The notes: a model not told the origin generated them from the letters alone. A stretch of 64,000 nt of DNA from an uncultured Bacteroidales bacterium (GCA_946415475.1 CAMKSQ010000005.1:1-64000), one strand, 5' to 3'; numbered from the stretch's first letter, positions 43,905 to 52,384 are shown. Program-made: numbers and translations.

Positions 43905-45272
43905 TTGGAAAACTTTTTCGCCCAGCTCAATGCTATAGTCTGGAACCCCGTACTGGTGGTTCTTCTCCTATGCGCCGGGTTGTATTTCTCTATCCGTACC
44001 CGCTTTGTCCAGGTGCGGAAATTTTCTTCCATGCTGCGCTCCCTGTTTTCCAAGAAAAGGGACGGGAACGGGATTTCTTCTTTCCAGGCATTTTGCCTGG
44101 CGCTTTCCGGTCGCGTAGGTACCGGAAATATTGTGGGCGTGGCTACGGCCATTGCTTTCGGCGGTCCCGGCGCAGTGTTCTGGATGTGGGTGGTGGCTTT
44201 CTTCGGCGCTTCTACGGCCTTTGTGGAATCCACGCTGGCCCAAATCTATAAGTTCCGGCACGAAAGCGGATACCGCGGCGGCCCGTTCAGTTTTATCGAC
44301 AAGGGACTGGGCATCAAGTGGCTGGGTGTTGTCCTGGCTGCCATTGCTATCGTTTCTTGCGGCTTGTTTCTCACGACGGTGCAGGCCAACGGCATGTCAT
44401 CGGCCGTAAGCAATTCATTCCCTGTTACACCTCTTGTTTGCGGTATTGTGCTGGCAATAGTGCTTGGACTGGTGGTGATTGGCGGTGTCAAGCGCATTGC
44501 CAATGTCACCAGCGTTCTTACGCCGTTTATGGCATTGGGCTATATTGTGATGTCGCTGGTGGTGGTCGGCGCCCATATTCAAGAGGTTCCGGCGGTGTTT
44601 GGCGCTATCATTAAAGGTGCCTTCGGCCTTAATCCCGTTTGCGGCGGCATCATCGGTTCCACCATCGCTATGGGCGTTAAGCGCGGCATTTTCTCCAACG
44701 AAGCCGGGCAGGGGACCGGGGCTATCGTATCGGCCGCAACAGATGTGGCGCATCCCGTCCAGCAGGGCTTGGCACAGTCGTTTTCAGTGTATGTCGATAC
44801 GCTTCTGGTGTGCACGGCTACGGCGCTCATGATTCTCACCTCGGGCACCTATAATATCCTGGATGGGGAGGGCGGTATGCTGTATGCGGGTGCTCCGGAA
44901 CTGGGCAACAATTACGTAGCCTATACCCAAACCGCCGTAGATTCCGTGTTCATGGGCTTTGGAAGCCGCTTCGTGGCCGTTGCCATGGTTTTCTTTGTGT
45001 TCAGTACGCTGCTGGCTTATTATTTCTATGCGGAGTCCAGCATCATCTACCTGTTCCAGGGGAAAAACAGCCGCTGGGAAAAGTGGGTGATCCGCATCCT
45101 CCAGGTGCTCATGCTGGCGGCTGTGGTTTTCGGCGCCATCCGCGAGGCCGACTTTATTTGGCAACTGGGTGATATCGGCGTGGGTCTTATGGCCTGGATA
45201 ACCGTTATTGCCATCCTCATCCTTTGTCCTCAGGCTATCCGTTCCCTGAAAGAATTTGAATCCAAAAAATAG
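43905..45272 (+). CDS. Alanine/glycine:cation symporter (AGCS family)
   Basis: The 455-residue inner-membrane protein has about eleven helices. SGRVGTGNIVGVATAIAFGG and FGASTAFVESTLAQIYK are AGCS signatures, and SNEAGQGTGAIVSAAT is the conserved substrate region. It imports alanine or glycine with Na+. The start is TTG: the family N-terminus (MENFFAQLNAIVWNP) begins there and no ATG follows until about 42 codons in. The start is 3 bp after the upstream stop, so translation is probably coupled. Confidence 0.92.
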   Translation: MENFFAQLNAIVWNPVLVVLLLCAGLYFSIRTRFVQVRKFSSMLRSLFSKKRDGNGISSFQAFCLALSGRVGTGNIVGVATAIAFGGPGAVFWMWVVAFFGASTAFVESTLAQIYKFRHESGYRGGPFSFIDKGLGIKWLGVVLAAIAIVSCGLFLTTVQANGMSSAVSNSFPVTPLVCGIVLAIVLGLVVIGGVKRIANVTSVLTPFMALGYIVMSLVVVGAHIQEVPAVFGAIIKGAFGLNPVCGGIIGSTIAMGVKRGIFSNEAGQGTGAIVSAATDVAHPVQQGLAQSFSVYVDTLLVCTATALMILTSGTYNILDGEGGMLYAGAPELGNNYVAYTQTAVDSVFMGFGSRFVAVAMVFFVFSTLLAYYFYAESSIIYLFQGKNSRWEKWVIRILQVLMLAAVVFGAIREADFIWQLGDIGVGLMAWITVIAILILCPQAIRSLKEFESKK

Positions 45273-45282
45273 TTATAAAAAA

Positions 45283-45311
45283 TTGCCGCCTTCCTTTGTG
45301 GAAGACGGCAA
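45283..45311 (-). terminator. Terminator of the histone-like gene
   Basis: TTGCCGCCTTCC (45283-45294) and GGAAGACGGCAA (45300-45311) form a stem with a 5-nt loop. On the minus strand it is followed by six T residues. It can also end the plus-strand symporter transcript. Confidence 0.8.
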
Positions 45312-45331
45312 GACATCAAAAGTCCTGAAAC

Positions 45332-45487
45332 TTATTTTACAGAAACTTTACGATACTCTTTAGCTGCTTTCTCGAGGGCGAGGGTAGCCTTGCGGACGCG
45401 AGCCTTGGCGGCCTTGTTGTCAACCTTGTCGATGTCGGCGGTGATAGCAGCGATCTGAGCCTTGATTTCAGCGATGAGCTTTTCCAT
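45332..45487 (-). CDS. Histone H1-like nucleoid protein (Hc1 type)
   Basis: This 51-residue product has about 14 Lys/Arg residues spread along alpha-helical Ala-rich sequence: MEKLIAEIKAQIAAITADID, KAAKARVRKATLALEKAAKE, ending YRKVSVK. The pattern ending RKASLELEK...EFRKLS is typical of the Hc1/histone-H1 family in Bacteroidota. It would bind and compact DNA. It is alone, flanked by its own terminator and an AT-rich upstream region of 160 bp. Confidence 0.85.
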   Translation of the reverse strand: MEKLIAEIKAQIAAITADIDKVDNKAAKARVRKATLALEKAAKEYRKVSVK

Positions 45488-45591
45488 TTGTTTTGAGTTT
45501 TAATTGTTAATATTGGTGTTAGTTAAATTTCCTTTCGCAAGTTACTCATTTTTAATGAATAAACAAATAATTATCATAAAAAATCACTGCT

Positions 45592-45615
45592 AAAAGCCCT
45601 TTTTTAGGCTTTTTT
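45592..45615. terminator. Hairpin before the phosphotransferase 3' end
   Basis: AAAAGCC (45592-45598) pairs with GGCTTTT (45607-45613) with A and T runs on the two sides. It could terminate the minus-strand gene at 45720. A perfect 14-bp palindrome, AATGGACGTCCATT, follows at 45652-45665 but overlaps the transporter remnant. Confidence 0.45.
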
Positions 45616-45649
45616 GGTCCATTTTTGCAATTTTTTGCCAAAATACGGC

Positions 45650-45724
45650 TCAATGGACGTCCATTTTGGAGAAAAGATTGATTACAATCACTCCAGCCAT
45701 GATAAGCAGCAGACCGATATTATT
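45650..45724 (-). pseudogene. C-terminal remnant of a small multidrug resistance (EmrE-type) transporter
   Basis: Reading leftwards, 24 codons then TGA give NNIGLLLIMAGVIVINLF and SKMDVH. This resembles the last helix and tail of EmrE (IIGMMLICAGVLIINLLS, then RSTPH). The rest of the gene, about 85 residues, is missing; its place is taken by the phosphotransferase gene, whose stop overlaps the remnant. Confidence 0.65.
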
Positions 45725-46565
45725 GTTTAATCATTTTCTTGGCGAGCATGCCCAGGAACAGGCGTTCGGAGAAGGTCAGGGGCTGGATATGTCCCAGCAG
45801 GACAATGTCCAGGGCCGCAAAGCGTTTGCAGGTTTTGTTGAACTCGTCCACATTTTCTTCGCCGGAATAGGCCTTGGCAAAGGTGTTCCAGAACTGGATC
45901 ATCTGCTGGTCCGTCATGTGCGCAATATCTTGTACGCGCTGTTTGCGGCTGAAGATATTGCAGAACAGGTAAAAGTGGCCCAGGTCGAAGTAAGGGGATC
46001 CATGTGCCGCATTGCCCAGATCTATCCAGTAGGCCTTGTCATCGGCCATGATAAGATTGCTGAAGGTAAAGTCTCCATGCACGAGCGTAGGGGCGTCCTC
46101 TATGGTGTCTAAAAACTCCTGGACGCGTTGTTTTGCCTTGGTGCTAAGCATTTCCGACTGGGTGACAGCTTCTTCCATGATGGCTTTCATGGACGGGATG
46201 GCTGACTCACCAGTGGCGATGGTTGCGTGAAACTGCTTGGCGAGCCGGGCCATCTGACGGGCATATTCGTCAATCTTTTCCGGATTCTCGTTGCACAGGC
46301 GTGCAAAGGATTTTTTGCCCTGGATGGCCTGACACTTGATGGCGGCACGGCCGTTTACGCTTACCAGCTCCAGCATCTGGGGGGTGGGGATACCCAGTTC
46401 ATAGACGGCTTTGGAGAGGTTGAACTCCTTGACAAGGTTATCGGCCTTGGCCATTTCCAGATAACTTTCCTTGAGCAGGACGCCGGGTTCTGCTTGGTTG
46501 GTATAGGTGGCGCCGTTTCCGCCTTCGCCTACCTTGGTCCATAGGGTGATGTCAATTTCTTTCAT
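45720..46565 (-). CDS. APH-like phosphotransferase (TIGR02172-type)
   Basis: The 281-residue protein has a protein-kinase-like fold: VGEGGNGATYTN glycine-rich loop, LLKESYLEMAKADN with the ATP-binding Lys, LVHGDFTFSNLIMADD catalytic loop (HGD...N) and WIDLGNAAHG metal-binding Asp. These are aminoglycoside/choline-kinase family features. It looks like a member of the TIGR02172 group of uncharacterised phosphotransferases. The start MKEIDITLW was preferred over an in-frame ATG 20 codons upstream, because the kinase glycine loop then falls at the usual position. Substrate unknown. Confidence 0.75.
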   Translation of the reverse strand: MKEIDITLWTKVGEGGNGATYTNQAEPGVLLKESYLEMAKADNLVKEFNLSKAVYELGIPTPQMLELVSVNGRAAIKCQAIQGKKSFARLCNENPEKIDEYARQMARLAKQFHATIATGESAIPSMKAIMEEAVTQSEMLSTKAKQRVQEFLDTIEDAPTLVHGDFTFSNLIMADDKAYWIDLGNAAHGSPYFDLGHFYLFCNIFSRKQRVQDIAHMTDQQMIQFWNTFAKAYSGEENVDEFNKTCKRFAALDIVLLGHIQPLTFSERLFLGMLAKKMIKQ

Positions 46566-46643
46566 TTTCGGGTGCCGATAAAACAATTGTTGCGAAGTTA
46601 CAAAAATATTGCTTAACTTTACCATATATAATATATTAGTACG

Positions 46644-47687
46644 ATGAAAAGGATGTTTTTAATCTCGGCTTTCTCGCTGTTTTCTTTCTTCTCCTGCAAA
46701 GGATACCAGGATTTGGATGTGGCTGGCTTTGAAAAGAGGCTGTCGGAGGACAGCACGGTTCAGCTGGTAGATGTCCGTACGGCAGAGGAATTTGCAGCGG
46801 GCTATATCCCCGGTGCGGTGAATATCGACTGGAAGAGCAATGACTTCCAGGCATTGGCAGAGCGGATGCTGTCGACAGAACGTCCCGTTCTCCTTTATTG
46901 CAGGAGCGGCAGGCGCAGCGCGGCGGCGGCCCAAAGCCTCTCCAAGGCCGGATATGAGGTCTTCAACCTCGCAGGTGGCTTTATTGCCTGGTCGGAAGCG
47001 GGTAAGGCAGTGGCCCATTACGAGGTGGAACGTTTTCTCACGGACAGCGGCCAGCCTGTAGATATCAGCCTCATCAAGCACGCCTGTCTGGAACTTCGCT
47101 ACAAAGGTATGTCCATCCAGGTGGACCCGGTGATAAAACTTGGCCAGAAAGAAACCGATTATGCTGCCGAGTTCCCCAAGGCCGATTTCATCCTTGTCAC
47201 GCACGAGCATTTCGACCATTATGACGCGGCGGCCATCGGCATGCTCACAGGAGAGAAGACGCAAGTGGTCACCAATGCCCGTGTCGCCCAGATGCTGGAG
47301 TACGGGACCGTGATGGCCAATGGCGATGCCCTGGAACTTCTGGACGATATCCGCGTGGAAGCTGTTCCGGCGTACAACACCACGGAAGGGCATCTTCAGT
47401 TCCATCCCAAAGGCCGGGATAATGGGTATGTGCTCACCATCGACGGGCTTCGTATCTACATTGCCGGCGACACTGAGGACATTCCCGAGATGGCCTCGCT
47501 GAAGGATATCGACGTGGCCTTCCTTCCCGTGAACCAGCCGTACACCATGACGCCGGAACAGTGCATCAATGCGGCCAAAGTCATCGGCCCTAAAGTCCTA
47601 ATCCCTTACCACTATAGCAATACGGACCTGAGCGGGCTTCCTTCGGCCCTGCCGGAAATGGACGTGCGCATTCGACAGTTGCAATAG
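46644..47687 (+). CDS. Rhodanese-metallo-beta-lactamase-fold fusion lipoprotein
   Basis: The 347-residue protein starts with MKRMFLISAFSLFSFFSCK, a lipobox of Bacteroidota type. Residues about 25-115 are a rhodanese domain: VDVRTAEEFAAGYIPGAVNI and the active-site loop LLYCRSGRRSAAA. From about 135 an UlaG-like metal hydrolase follows, with VTHEHFDHYDAA (HxHxDH), IAGDTED and PYHYSN. The order is reversed compared with persulfide dioxygenase-rhodanese fusions, where the MBL comes first, and the MBL subgroup is different. Sulfur transfer in the periplasm is possible. Confidence 0.85.
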   Translation: MKRMFLISAFSLFSFFSCKGYQDLDVAGFEKRLSEDSTVQLVDVRTAEEFAAGYIPGAVNIDWKSNDFQALAERMLSTERPVLLYCRSGRRSAAAAQSLSKAGYEVFNLAGGFIAWSEAGKAVAHYEVERFLTDSGQPVDISLIKHACLELRYKGMSIQVDPVIKLGQKETDYAAEFPKADFILVTHEHFDHYDAAAIGMLTGEKTQVVTNARVAQMLEYGTVMANGDALELLDDIRVEAVPAYNTTEGHLQFHPKGRDNGYVLTIDGLRIYIAGDTEDIPEMASLKDIDVAFLPVNQPYTMTPEQCINAAKVIGPKVLIPYHYSNTDLSGLPSALPEMDVRIRQLQ

Positions 47688-47715
47688 GTATTACGATTTA
47701 TGCGGAGGAAATGGA

Positions 47716-48102
47716 ATGAAGACGGTTGAAGTAGTGGCTGCCATCATCAAGAAAGATGACAGGATATTTGCCACCCAGCGGGGGTATGGGGACTGGAAGG
47801 ACTACTGGGAGTTCCCGGGCGGGAAGCTAGAGGCGGGCGAGACGCGCGAGCAGGCGCTTATGCGTGAGATCCGCGAGGAGTTGGACACGGAAATCCGTAT
47901 CGACAAGTATCTTACAACCCTTGAGTGGGATTATCCGCAGTTTCACCTGACGATGCACTGCTACCTGTGTTCTCTTGTCACGGAGACCCTTCACCTGCTG
48001 GAGCATGAGGCGGCCCGCTGGCTCTCGAAAGAAGAGCTCGACAGCGTTCACTGGTTGCCTGCCGATATCAGCTTGCTCCCTTTGATTGCGGAGAATTTAT
48101 AA
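47716..48102 (+). CDS. Nudix hydrolase, MutT-like
   Basis: The 128-residue enzyme has the full Nudix box GGKLEAGETREQALMREIRE followed by ELD. The start (VEVVAAIIKKDDRIFATQRG) and EFPGGKLE context match the 8-oxo-dGTP diphosphatase/CTP pyrophosphohydrolase group. It would remove oxidised or unwanted nucleotides in the cytoplasm. Its 3' end overlaps the convergent winged-helix gene by 55 bp. Confidence 0.9.
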   Translation: MKTVEVVAAIIKKDDRIFATQRGYGDWKDYWEFPGGKLEAGETREQALMREIREELDTEIRIDKYLTTLEWDYPQFHLTMHCYLCSLVTETLHLLEHEAARWLSKEELDSVHWLPADISLLPLIAENL

Positions 48103-49124
48103 TACCTTTCGATTTCTGCTTCGAGGGCAGGGGTGGGGAGCGTAGCGTCCGGGTGGAAGACTTCCACCTGAGGATGGCCGTCGGGGACGGACCAGTTGCC
48201 CACGGCCTCGCCGTCCAGCAGGAGCACGGGCCAGAAGATGCCGCGCTGGTTGTGCGCACGGTGGCTGTGGTCCGGATGCACCGCTACATGGCGGCTTTTA
48301 TAGCCGATGAGATATTCGTCATAAGAGGGGAGCAGGGTCACTGTTCCGCTTCGGAAGCCGCGCGTGCGGCTGTCCTGGTGCCGATAGAAAGTGAGGCGCT
48401 TCCATCGTTCCGGAATCAGTTCTTCCTGGATAGCCTCCAGCCCTTGTTTACAGTCGCTGATATTGAGGCCGCTCCACCAGACAAAGTCTTCCAAGGTGGC
48501 AGGGCCGTGGCTACGGAAGTATTTCCGGGCCAGCAGGGCCAAGGCCTCGTCCCGTTGGAGAGGGGCCTGTCCGGGCAGTTTGGCGCTCGCTAAGGCGTAG
48601 CTGTGCTTCAGGGGGAAAAGGTCTCCGCTGCACAGGAGCCCGGAGTATTCGCCCAGGCGGATATGGTAGGAGAGCCGATGGTCGTCCATCGTGATGCCTT
48701 GCTCCGCGAGGGCCGTGGCAAAATCGGCCTTGAAGGCTATGCGATGCTGCTCCAGATAGTCACTGAAGATTTGCTGGATGGCGTCTTGCTCAGCCCGGGG
48801 AATGCTTATGCCGTTGGATTTCATCCAGCCTTCCAGCCCGCGCAGTGCGTTGGTGCGGCACAGCGCCAGCATCCATCGCCAATCTTCTCCGGCCACCAGT
48901 TGCCAAGTGGTCCGGAAAAGGTGCCCGCGGACAATCTTTCCCGCATTATAATCTTTCTCAAAAGCCTTTGCCGATGGCCGCTTGGTCCGCATGCCCACCG
49001 CCCAGCGCATCATCCGGTACTCCTGCGCCTGCATGGCACCCATCCACTCCACCACCTGGTACGGGGTAGTGAACTGCGGACAAATAAGCTGCTGGTTCAA
49101 TAGTCTGGCAGAAACCGGATTCAT
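48048..49124 (-). CDS. Winged-helix (HTH_42/AlkZ-like) protein
   Basis: The 358-residue protein begins MNPVSARLLNQQLICPQF and contains VVEWMGAMQAQEYRMMRWAV (the QxQ-type motif), GKIVRGHLFRTTWQLVAGED and later ATLEDFVWWSGLN. These fit the HTH_42 family, which includes the DNA crosslink glycosylase AlkZ of Streptomyces. A repair role is plausible, especially beside a MutT-like gene, but most family members are untested. The ATG at 49124 was preferred to a TTG two codons upstream. Confidence 0.75.
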   Translation of the reverse strand: MNPVSARLLNQQLICPQFTTPYQVVEWMGAMQAQEYRMMRWAVGMRTKRPSAKAFEKDYNAGKIVRGHLFRTTWQLVAGEDWRWMLALCRTNALRGLEGWMKSNGISIPRAEQDAIQQIFSDYLEQHRIAFKADFATALAEQGITMDDHRLSYHIRLGEYSGLLCSGDLFPLKHSYALASAKLPGQAPLQRDEALALLARKYFRSHGPATLEDFVWWSGLNISDCKQGLEAIQEELIPERWKRLTFYRHQDSRTRGFRSGTVTLLPSYDEYLIGYKSRHVAVHPDHSHRAHNQRGIFWPVLLLDGEAVGNWSVPDGHPQVEVFHPDATLPTPALEAEIERYYKFSAIKGSKLISAGNQ

Positions 49125-49150
49125 AGGCAATTTTACGATAGTACATAGCC

Positions 49151-49705
49151 CTATAATCGCTTAATGATCTTGGCCGGGTTGCCGGCGACGACGACATCGG
49201 CAGGAATATCCTTGGTGACGACGGCTCCGGCGCCGATAGTGACGTTGTCGCCAATGGTAACACCGGGCAGGATGGTCACGTTCCCGCCAATCCATACATT
49301 GTTGCCGATGGTGACCGGCTCCGCCCACTCGCGCCGGCTGTTCCTCTCGGCGGGGTCCGTGCTGTGGCAGGCCGTATAGATACTTACGTTGGGGCCGACG
49401 AAACAATCGTCACCGATGGTTACCGGGGCCTCGTCCAGCACGGTGAAATGGAAGTTGGCAAAGAAACGTTTCCCTACACGGATCTGCTTCCCGTAGTCGC
49501 AGTAGAAAGGCTGGTTGATGAGGATGGTATCGTCACCAATCCCGCCCAGCAGGTCCTTCAGGATGGCCAGCCGTTCTGCCTGTGCCGATGGTGGTAAAGC
49601 ATTGTAACGGTGAATGATATCCTTTACCTCTCCCAGTTCCTCCAGAAGCTGGGGATCCACAGCCGAATACAACTGACCGGCAAGCATCTTTTCTTTCTCT
49701 GTCAT
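49151..49705 (-). CDS. Maltose/galactoside-type O-acetyltransferase
   Basis: The 184-residue hexapeptide-repeat enzyme starts MTEKEKMLAGQLYSAVDPQL, the typical Mac domain. Left-handed beta-helix turns follow (VTIGDDCFVGPNVSIYTACH, with the catalytic His, then VWIGGNVTILPGVTIGDNVT). It transfers acetyl from acetyl-CoA to a sugar. It is close behind the winged-helix gene and divergent from the acyltransferase at 49767. Confidence 0.93.
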   Translation of the reverse strand: MTEKEKMLAGQLYSAVDPQLLEELGEVKDIIHRYNALPPSAQAERLAILKDLLGGIGDDTILINQPFYCDYGKQIRVGKRFFANFHFTVLDEAPVTIGDDCFVGPNVSIYTACHSTDPAERNSRREWAEPVTIGNNVWIGGNVTILPGVTIGDNVTIGAGAVVTKDIPADVVVAGNPAKIIKRL

Positions 49706-49729
49706 ACCGCGAAGTTACGCATTTTTCCG

Positions 49730-49737
49730 TATATTTG
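49730..49737 (+). promoter_or_regulatory. Promoter -7 box for the acyltransferase gene
   Basis: TATATTTG lies 29 bp ahead of the start at 49767. Confidence 0.55.
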
Positions 49738-49766
49738 TGATGATCCACATAGAATCTACTTGAAAG

Positions 49767-50930
49767 ATGGAGACCAAACGAGAAATATGGCTGGACTGGT
49801 TACGGGTGCTTGCCTGTTTCCTGGTAATGCTTACCCATAGTACAGAACCCTTTTACCTTGGAGGCGAGGGCTCATTGATCCTTACTCACTCAGATGCCGT
49901 TTGGGTTTCCATTCTGGATGTGCTTTCCCGGGCGGCAGTGGTGCTGTTTATCATTGCTTCCAGTTACTTACAATTTCCCCTTCACTATTCTACAAAGGAA
50001 TTCTTCCGTAAGCGGGCCAGCAGGATCCTTCCGCCGTTTCTGGTCTGGACCTTGGTCTATGCCCTTGTCTGGGGAGAGCCGGTCCAGAATTTCAAACACT
50101 TGTTGTGGAACTTCAACTATGCGGCCGGGCACCTCTGGTTCGTGTATATGCTTATCGGCCTGTATCTGATGATGCCCCTGCTGTCACCCTGGGCGGAAAA
50201 AGTGGGGAAACGCGAATTGCAGGTGTATCTGGGCATCTGGCTTTTTACCACGCTCATTCCCCTTATAAGGGAGTGGCTGGGCGGTGCCGCCCCGGTCATT
50301 TACGGGCCATCCGGCATTCCCAATCCGGCCAAATACCCGCTTTGGGGTGAGGCAAGCTGGAATACGTATGGGGTGTTCTATTACCTGAGCGGCATGATAG
50401 GATATCTGCTGCTGGGCCTGTATTTCCGCAAATTCGTAGGCCCTCTGTCCTGGAAAAGGACGATTGCTCTGGCGCTTCCTATCTTTTCCTGCGGCTTTGC
50501 CATCGGCGTATTCGGTTTCTTGCGCCGTGTAGGTGCGGATGCGCATGGCGTCTTTCCCGTTGAAGGCCCCGTAGGCCTCGCCGCCCTCTGGGAAACCCCT
50601 TGGCTGAACGACAGCATCGGCGTAACATTTATGGCCATCGGCTGGATTCTCCTGTTAAGAAAAATACAGGCCGATGGCACATTCTATCGCCAGGTTGTCC
50701 TACCCGTCTCCCAAGCCAGTTATGGCATGTATCTGAGCCATTTGCTGGTGCTGGTGTCTGTTTCCGCCTGGCTGCGGAATACGCTGGGTCTTGGCACTGA
50801 AGGTGTTCTGGGCATCTGGACAACACCCGTCCAGATTCTGCTTACGGCGCTGGGCTCCTATTTAATTGTGGCCCTGGCCTGCATCCTCCTCCAGAAGATC
50901 CCCAGACTGGGAAAGATCCTTATTGGTTAA
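49767..50930 (+). CDS. Acyltransferase family 3 membrane protein
   Basis: The 387-residue protein has about ten helices. It starts with REIWLDWLRVLACFLVMLTH, in which the Arg and His of the family active site are visible (LR...TH), and has FFRKRASRILPPFLVWTLVY. Family members O-acetylate surface polysaccharides or succinylate glucans. The neighbouring soluble acetyltransferase hints at carbohydrate modification. Confidence 0.88.
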   Translation: METKREIWLDWLRVLACFLVMLTHSTEPFYLGGEGSLILTHSDAVWVSILDVLSRAAVVLFIIASSYLQFPLHYSTKEFFRKRASRILPPFLVWTLVYALVWGEPVQNFKHLLWNFNYAAGHLWFVYMLIGLYLMMPLLSPWAEKVGKRELQVYLGIWLFTTLIPLIREWLGGAAPVIYGPSGIPNPAKYPLWGEASWNTYGVFYYLSGMIGYLLLGLYFRKFVGPLSWKRTIALALPIFSCGFAIGVFGFLRRVGADAHGVFPVEGPVGLAALWETPWLNDSIGVTFMAIGWILLLRKIQADGTFYRQVVLPVSQASYGMYLSHLLVLVSVSAWLRNTLGLGTEGVLGIWTTPVQILLTALGSYLIVALACILLQKIPRLGKILIG

Positions 50931-50955
50931 TTTCTTCCTCAAACTTCTCCCGGGA

Positions 50956-51423
50956 TTAGTCAAAAGTAATGCTTTCGATTCTCAGGCGGAGCGTTCCGGC
51001 GGGCACTTGTGCTTCGGCGATTTCACCGACCTTCTTGCCCATGAGGGCAGCGCCGATAGGGGATTTCAGCGATATCTTGCCGGCTTCGAGGTCCATCTCG
51101 TGGGGGCTGACAATCTCGAAGGTCATACGGGTATTTGTCGACAGGTTCGTGAATTCGACCCGACTCAGAAGGGAAACCCTGTCTTTGGGAAGATTCTCGG
51201 GGTCGATTACGCGTGAATGCTCCAGAATCCTCTGCAGGAAACGGATGCGGCTGATGGTCTTTCCCTGGATGCGCCTTGCTTCCCGGTAGCCCGCATTGTC
51301 GCTACGGTCTCCCTGGGCGCTGGCCTCCGCGAGGTCATCCGCCACCTTGGGATAGACCTCGTTGATAAGATGTTTCAACTCGGCCGCAATCTCGTCGTAT
51401 CGTTGCTTTGACAGGTATTCCAT
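50956..51423 (-). CDS. GreA/GreB-family transcript cleavage factor
   Basis: The 155-residue protein has the N-terminal coiled coil with EASAQGDRSDNAGYREARRI at its tip, equivalent to GreA's GDLSENAEY. The first catalytic Asp is kept and the second acid (Glu in E. coli) is Asp here. The C-terminal FKBP-like domain includes SPIGAALMGKKVGE. It would insert into the RNA polymerase secondary channel and rescue backtracked complexes. It may share a transcript with the PAS protein 9 bp upstream. Confidence 0.88.
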   Translation of the reverse strand: MEYLSKQRYDEIAAELKHLINEVYPKVADDLAEASAQGDRSDNAGYREARRIQGKTISRIRFLQRILEHSRVIDPENLPKDRVSLLSRVEFTNLSTNTRMTFEIVSPHEMDLEAGKISLKSPIGAALMGKKVGEIAEAQVPAGTLRLRIESITFD

Positions 51424-51432
51424 GCCTCAAAA

Positions 51433-51783
51433 TTATTCACCTTTCGGTTTTCTGACACGATTGGGAATGTTCTCCGGCAGGACGATGGACAGTTCCATGA
51501 AGCCGGCGTACTCTTCTCCGTCATACCAGGGTGTCTGGAAGATAAGCTTCTTAAGACCCTCTTTCTCAACCGTATAGATGTTCGTGCGAGGGTTCTTGAG
51601 CATGTCGTCCAGCATCGAGCGGGCGGGTTCGGGATGGCAATCCAGCACGTTATGGCCGATAAGTTCTTCCCGTCCCGGCTTCAGGAAGGTTTTCCGGGAT
51701 TTCTGGTTCATGTCCAGGATGGTGCCGTCTTTGGCGCAAACGGTGACCGCAATATCGGCCCCTTCAAAATAATCTCGCTTCAT
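51433..51783 (-). CDS. Single PAS-domain protein
   Basis: The 116 residues form one PAS fold: IAVTVCAKDGTILDMNQKSR, then HNVLDCHPEPARSMLDDMLK and a final beta-sheet FQTPWYDGEEYAGFMELSIV. HNVLDCHPEP resembles PAS domains that bind haem or act as redox sensors in anaerobes. There is no output domain, so it probably signals through a partner. It has its own TAACTTTG promoter. Confidence 0.8.
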   Translation of the reverse strand: MKRDYFEGADIAVTVCAKDGTILDMNQKSRKTFLKPGREELIGHNVLDCHPEPARSMLDDMLKNPRTNIYTVEKEGLKKLIFQTPWYDGEEYAGFMELSIVLPENIPNRVRKPKGE

Positions 51784-51804
51784 GGTACAGATGTTTCGTT
51801 ACCC

Positions 51805-51843
51805 CAAAGTTATAAAAATCTCCGCGTTTATTTTGTAAATTTG
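51805..51843. promoter_or_regulatory. Divergent promoters of the PAS gene and 51852
   Basis: TAACTTTG on the minus strand at 51805-51812 and TAAATTTG on the plus strand at 51836-51843 match the -7 consensus; the latter ends 8 bp before the ATG at 51852. Confidence 0.55.
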
Positions 51844-51851
51844 CACTCGAT

Positions 51852-52382
51852 ATGAGCACCACAAACGAAAAATACCGTGACGATCTTACCGCCTACCTCC
51901 TGGAAGTAGCAACCGGCGGGGGATATCTGAAGGGCACGATGCTGAATACGCCCGACCTTGATGAGGCCTGGCAGCGCTATGCGACGTCGTTCTATCCCGA
52001 GGCCGTGAGGGAATTTAACGCTTACCCGGAGTACTGCCTGGCTTGCGCCGGATACCTTGGCATGGCCGTCGCGCAGCTTTGGGACAAAGATTGGCCCAAG
52101 TACAAGGATGCGTCGTACAGTTTCTTCCAGAGCGACAGGGGATTTGACGATATGGACGATTACATCACCGGCAACCTCCTCAAGGAGAACAAGTTGAGCG
52201 TCGCTGCCATGCAATCCTTATCGGCCGAAACCTATCATTTTCTGATGAAATCCGGCGCCGAAGCCGGCACTGCCGAAGCCTACCGCTTTTTCCTCATCAG
52301 CATCGACACAATGTACAAGCTAGGCGCCGCCATCTGGCTCAACCACCTGGACTACAAATTCGAAAAAGTCAACCTCGCATAG
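51852..52382 (+). CDS. Conserved cytoplasmic protein of unknown function
   Basis: The 176-residue helical protein is rich in Tyr, Ala and Asp (DEAWQRYATSFYPEAVREFN, CLACAGYLGMAVAQLWDKDW). I recognise no family or catalytic motif. It has no signal peptide. It ends immediately upstream of the FKBP/DUF4250 duplication scar. Confidence 0.65.
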   Translation: MSTTNEKYRDDLTAYLLEVATGGGYLKGTMLNTPDLDEAWQRYATSFYPEAVREFNAYPEYCLACAGYLGMAVAQLWDKDWPKYKDASYSFFQSDRGFDDMDDYITGNLLKENKLSVAAMQSLSAETYHFLMKSGAEAGTAEAYRFFLISIDTMYKLGAAIWLNHLDYKFEKVNLA

Positions 52383-52384
52383 AG

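Noticed and set aside
45652..45665. AATGGACGTCCATT palindrome as an operator
   Set aside because: It falls on the stop region of the SMR relic and away from any start codon, so an operator role has no support.
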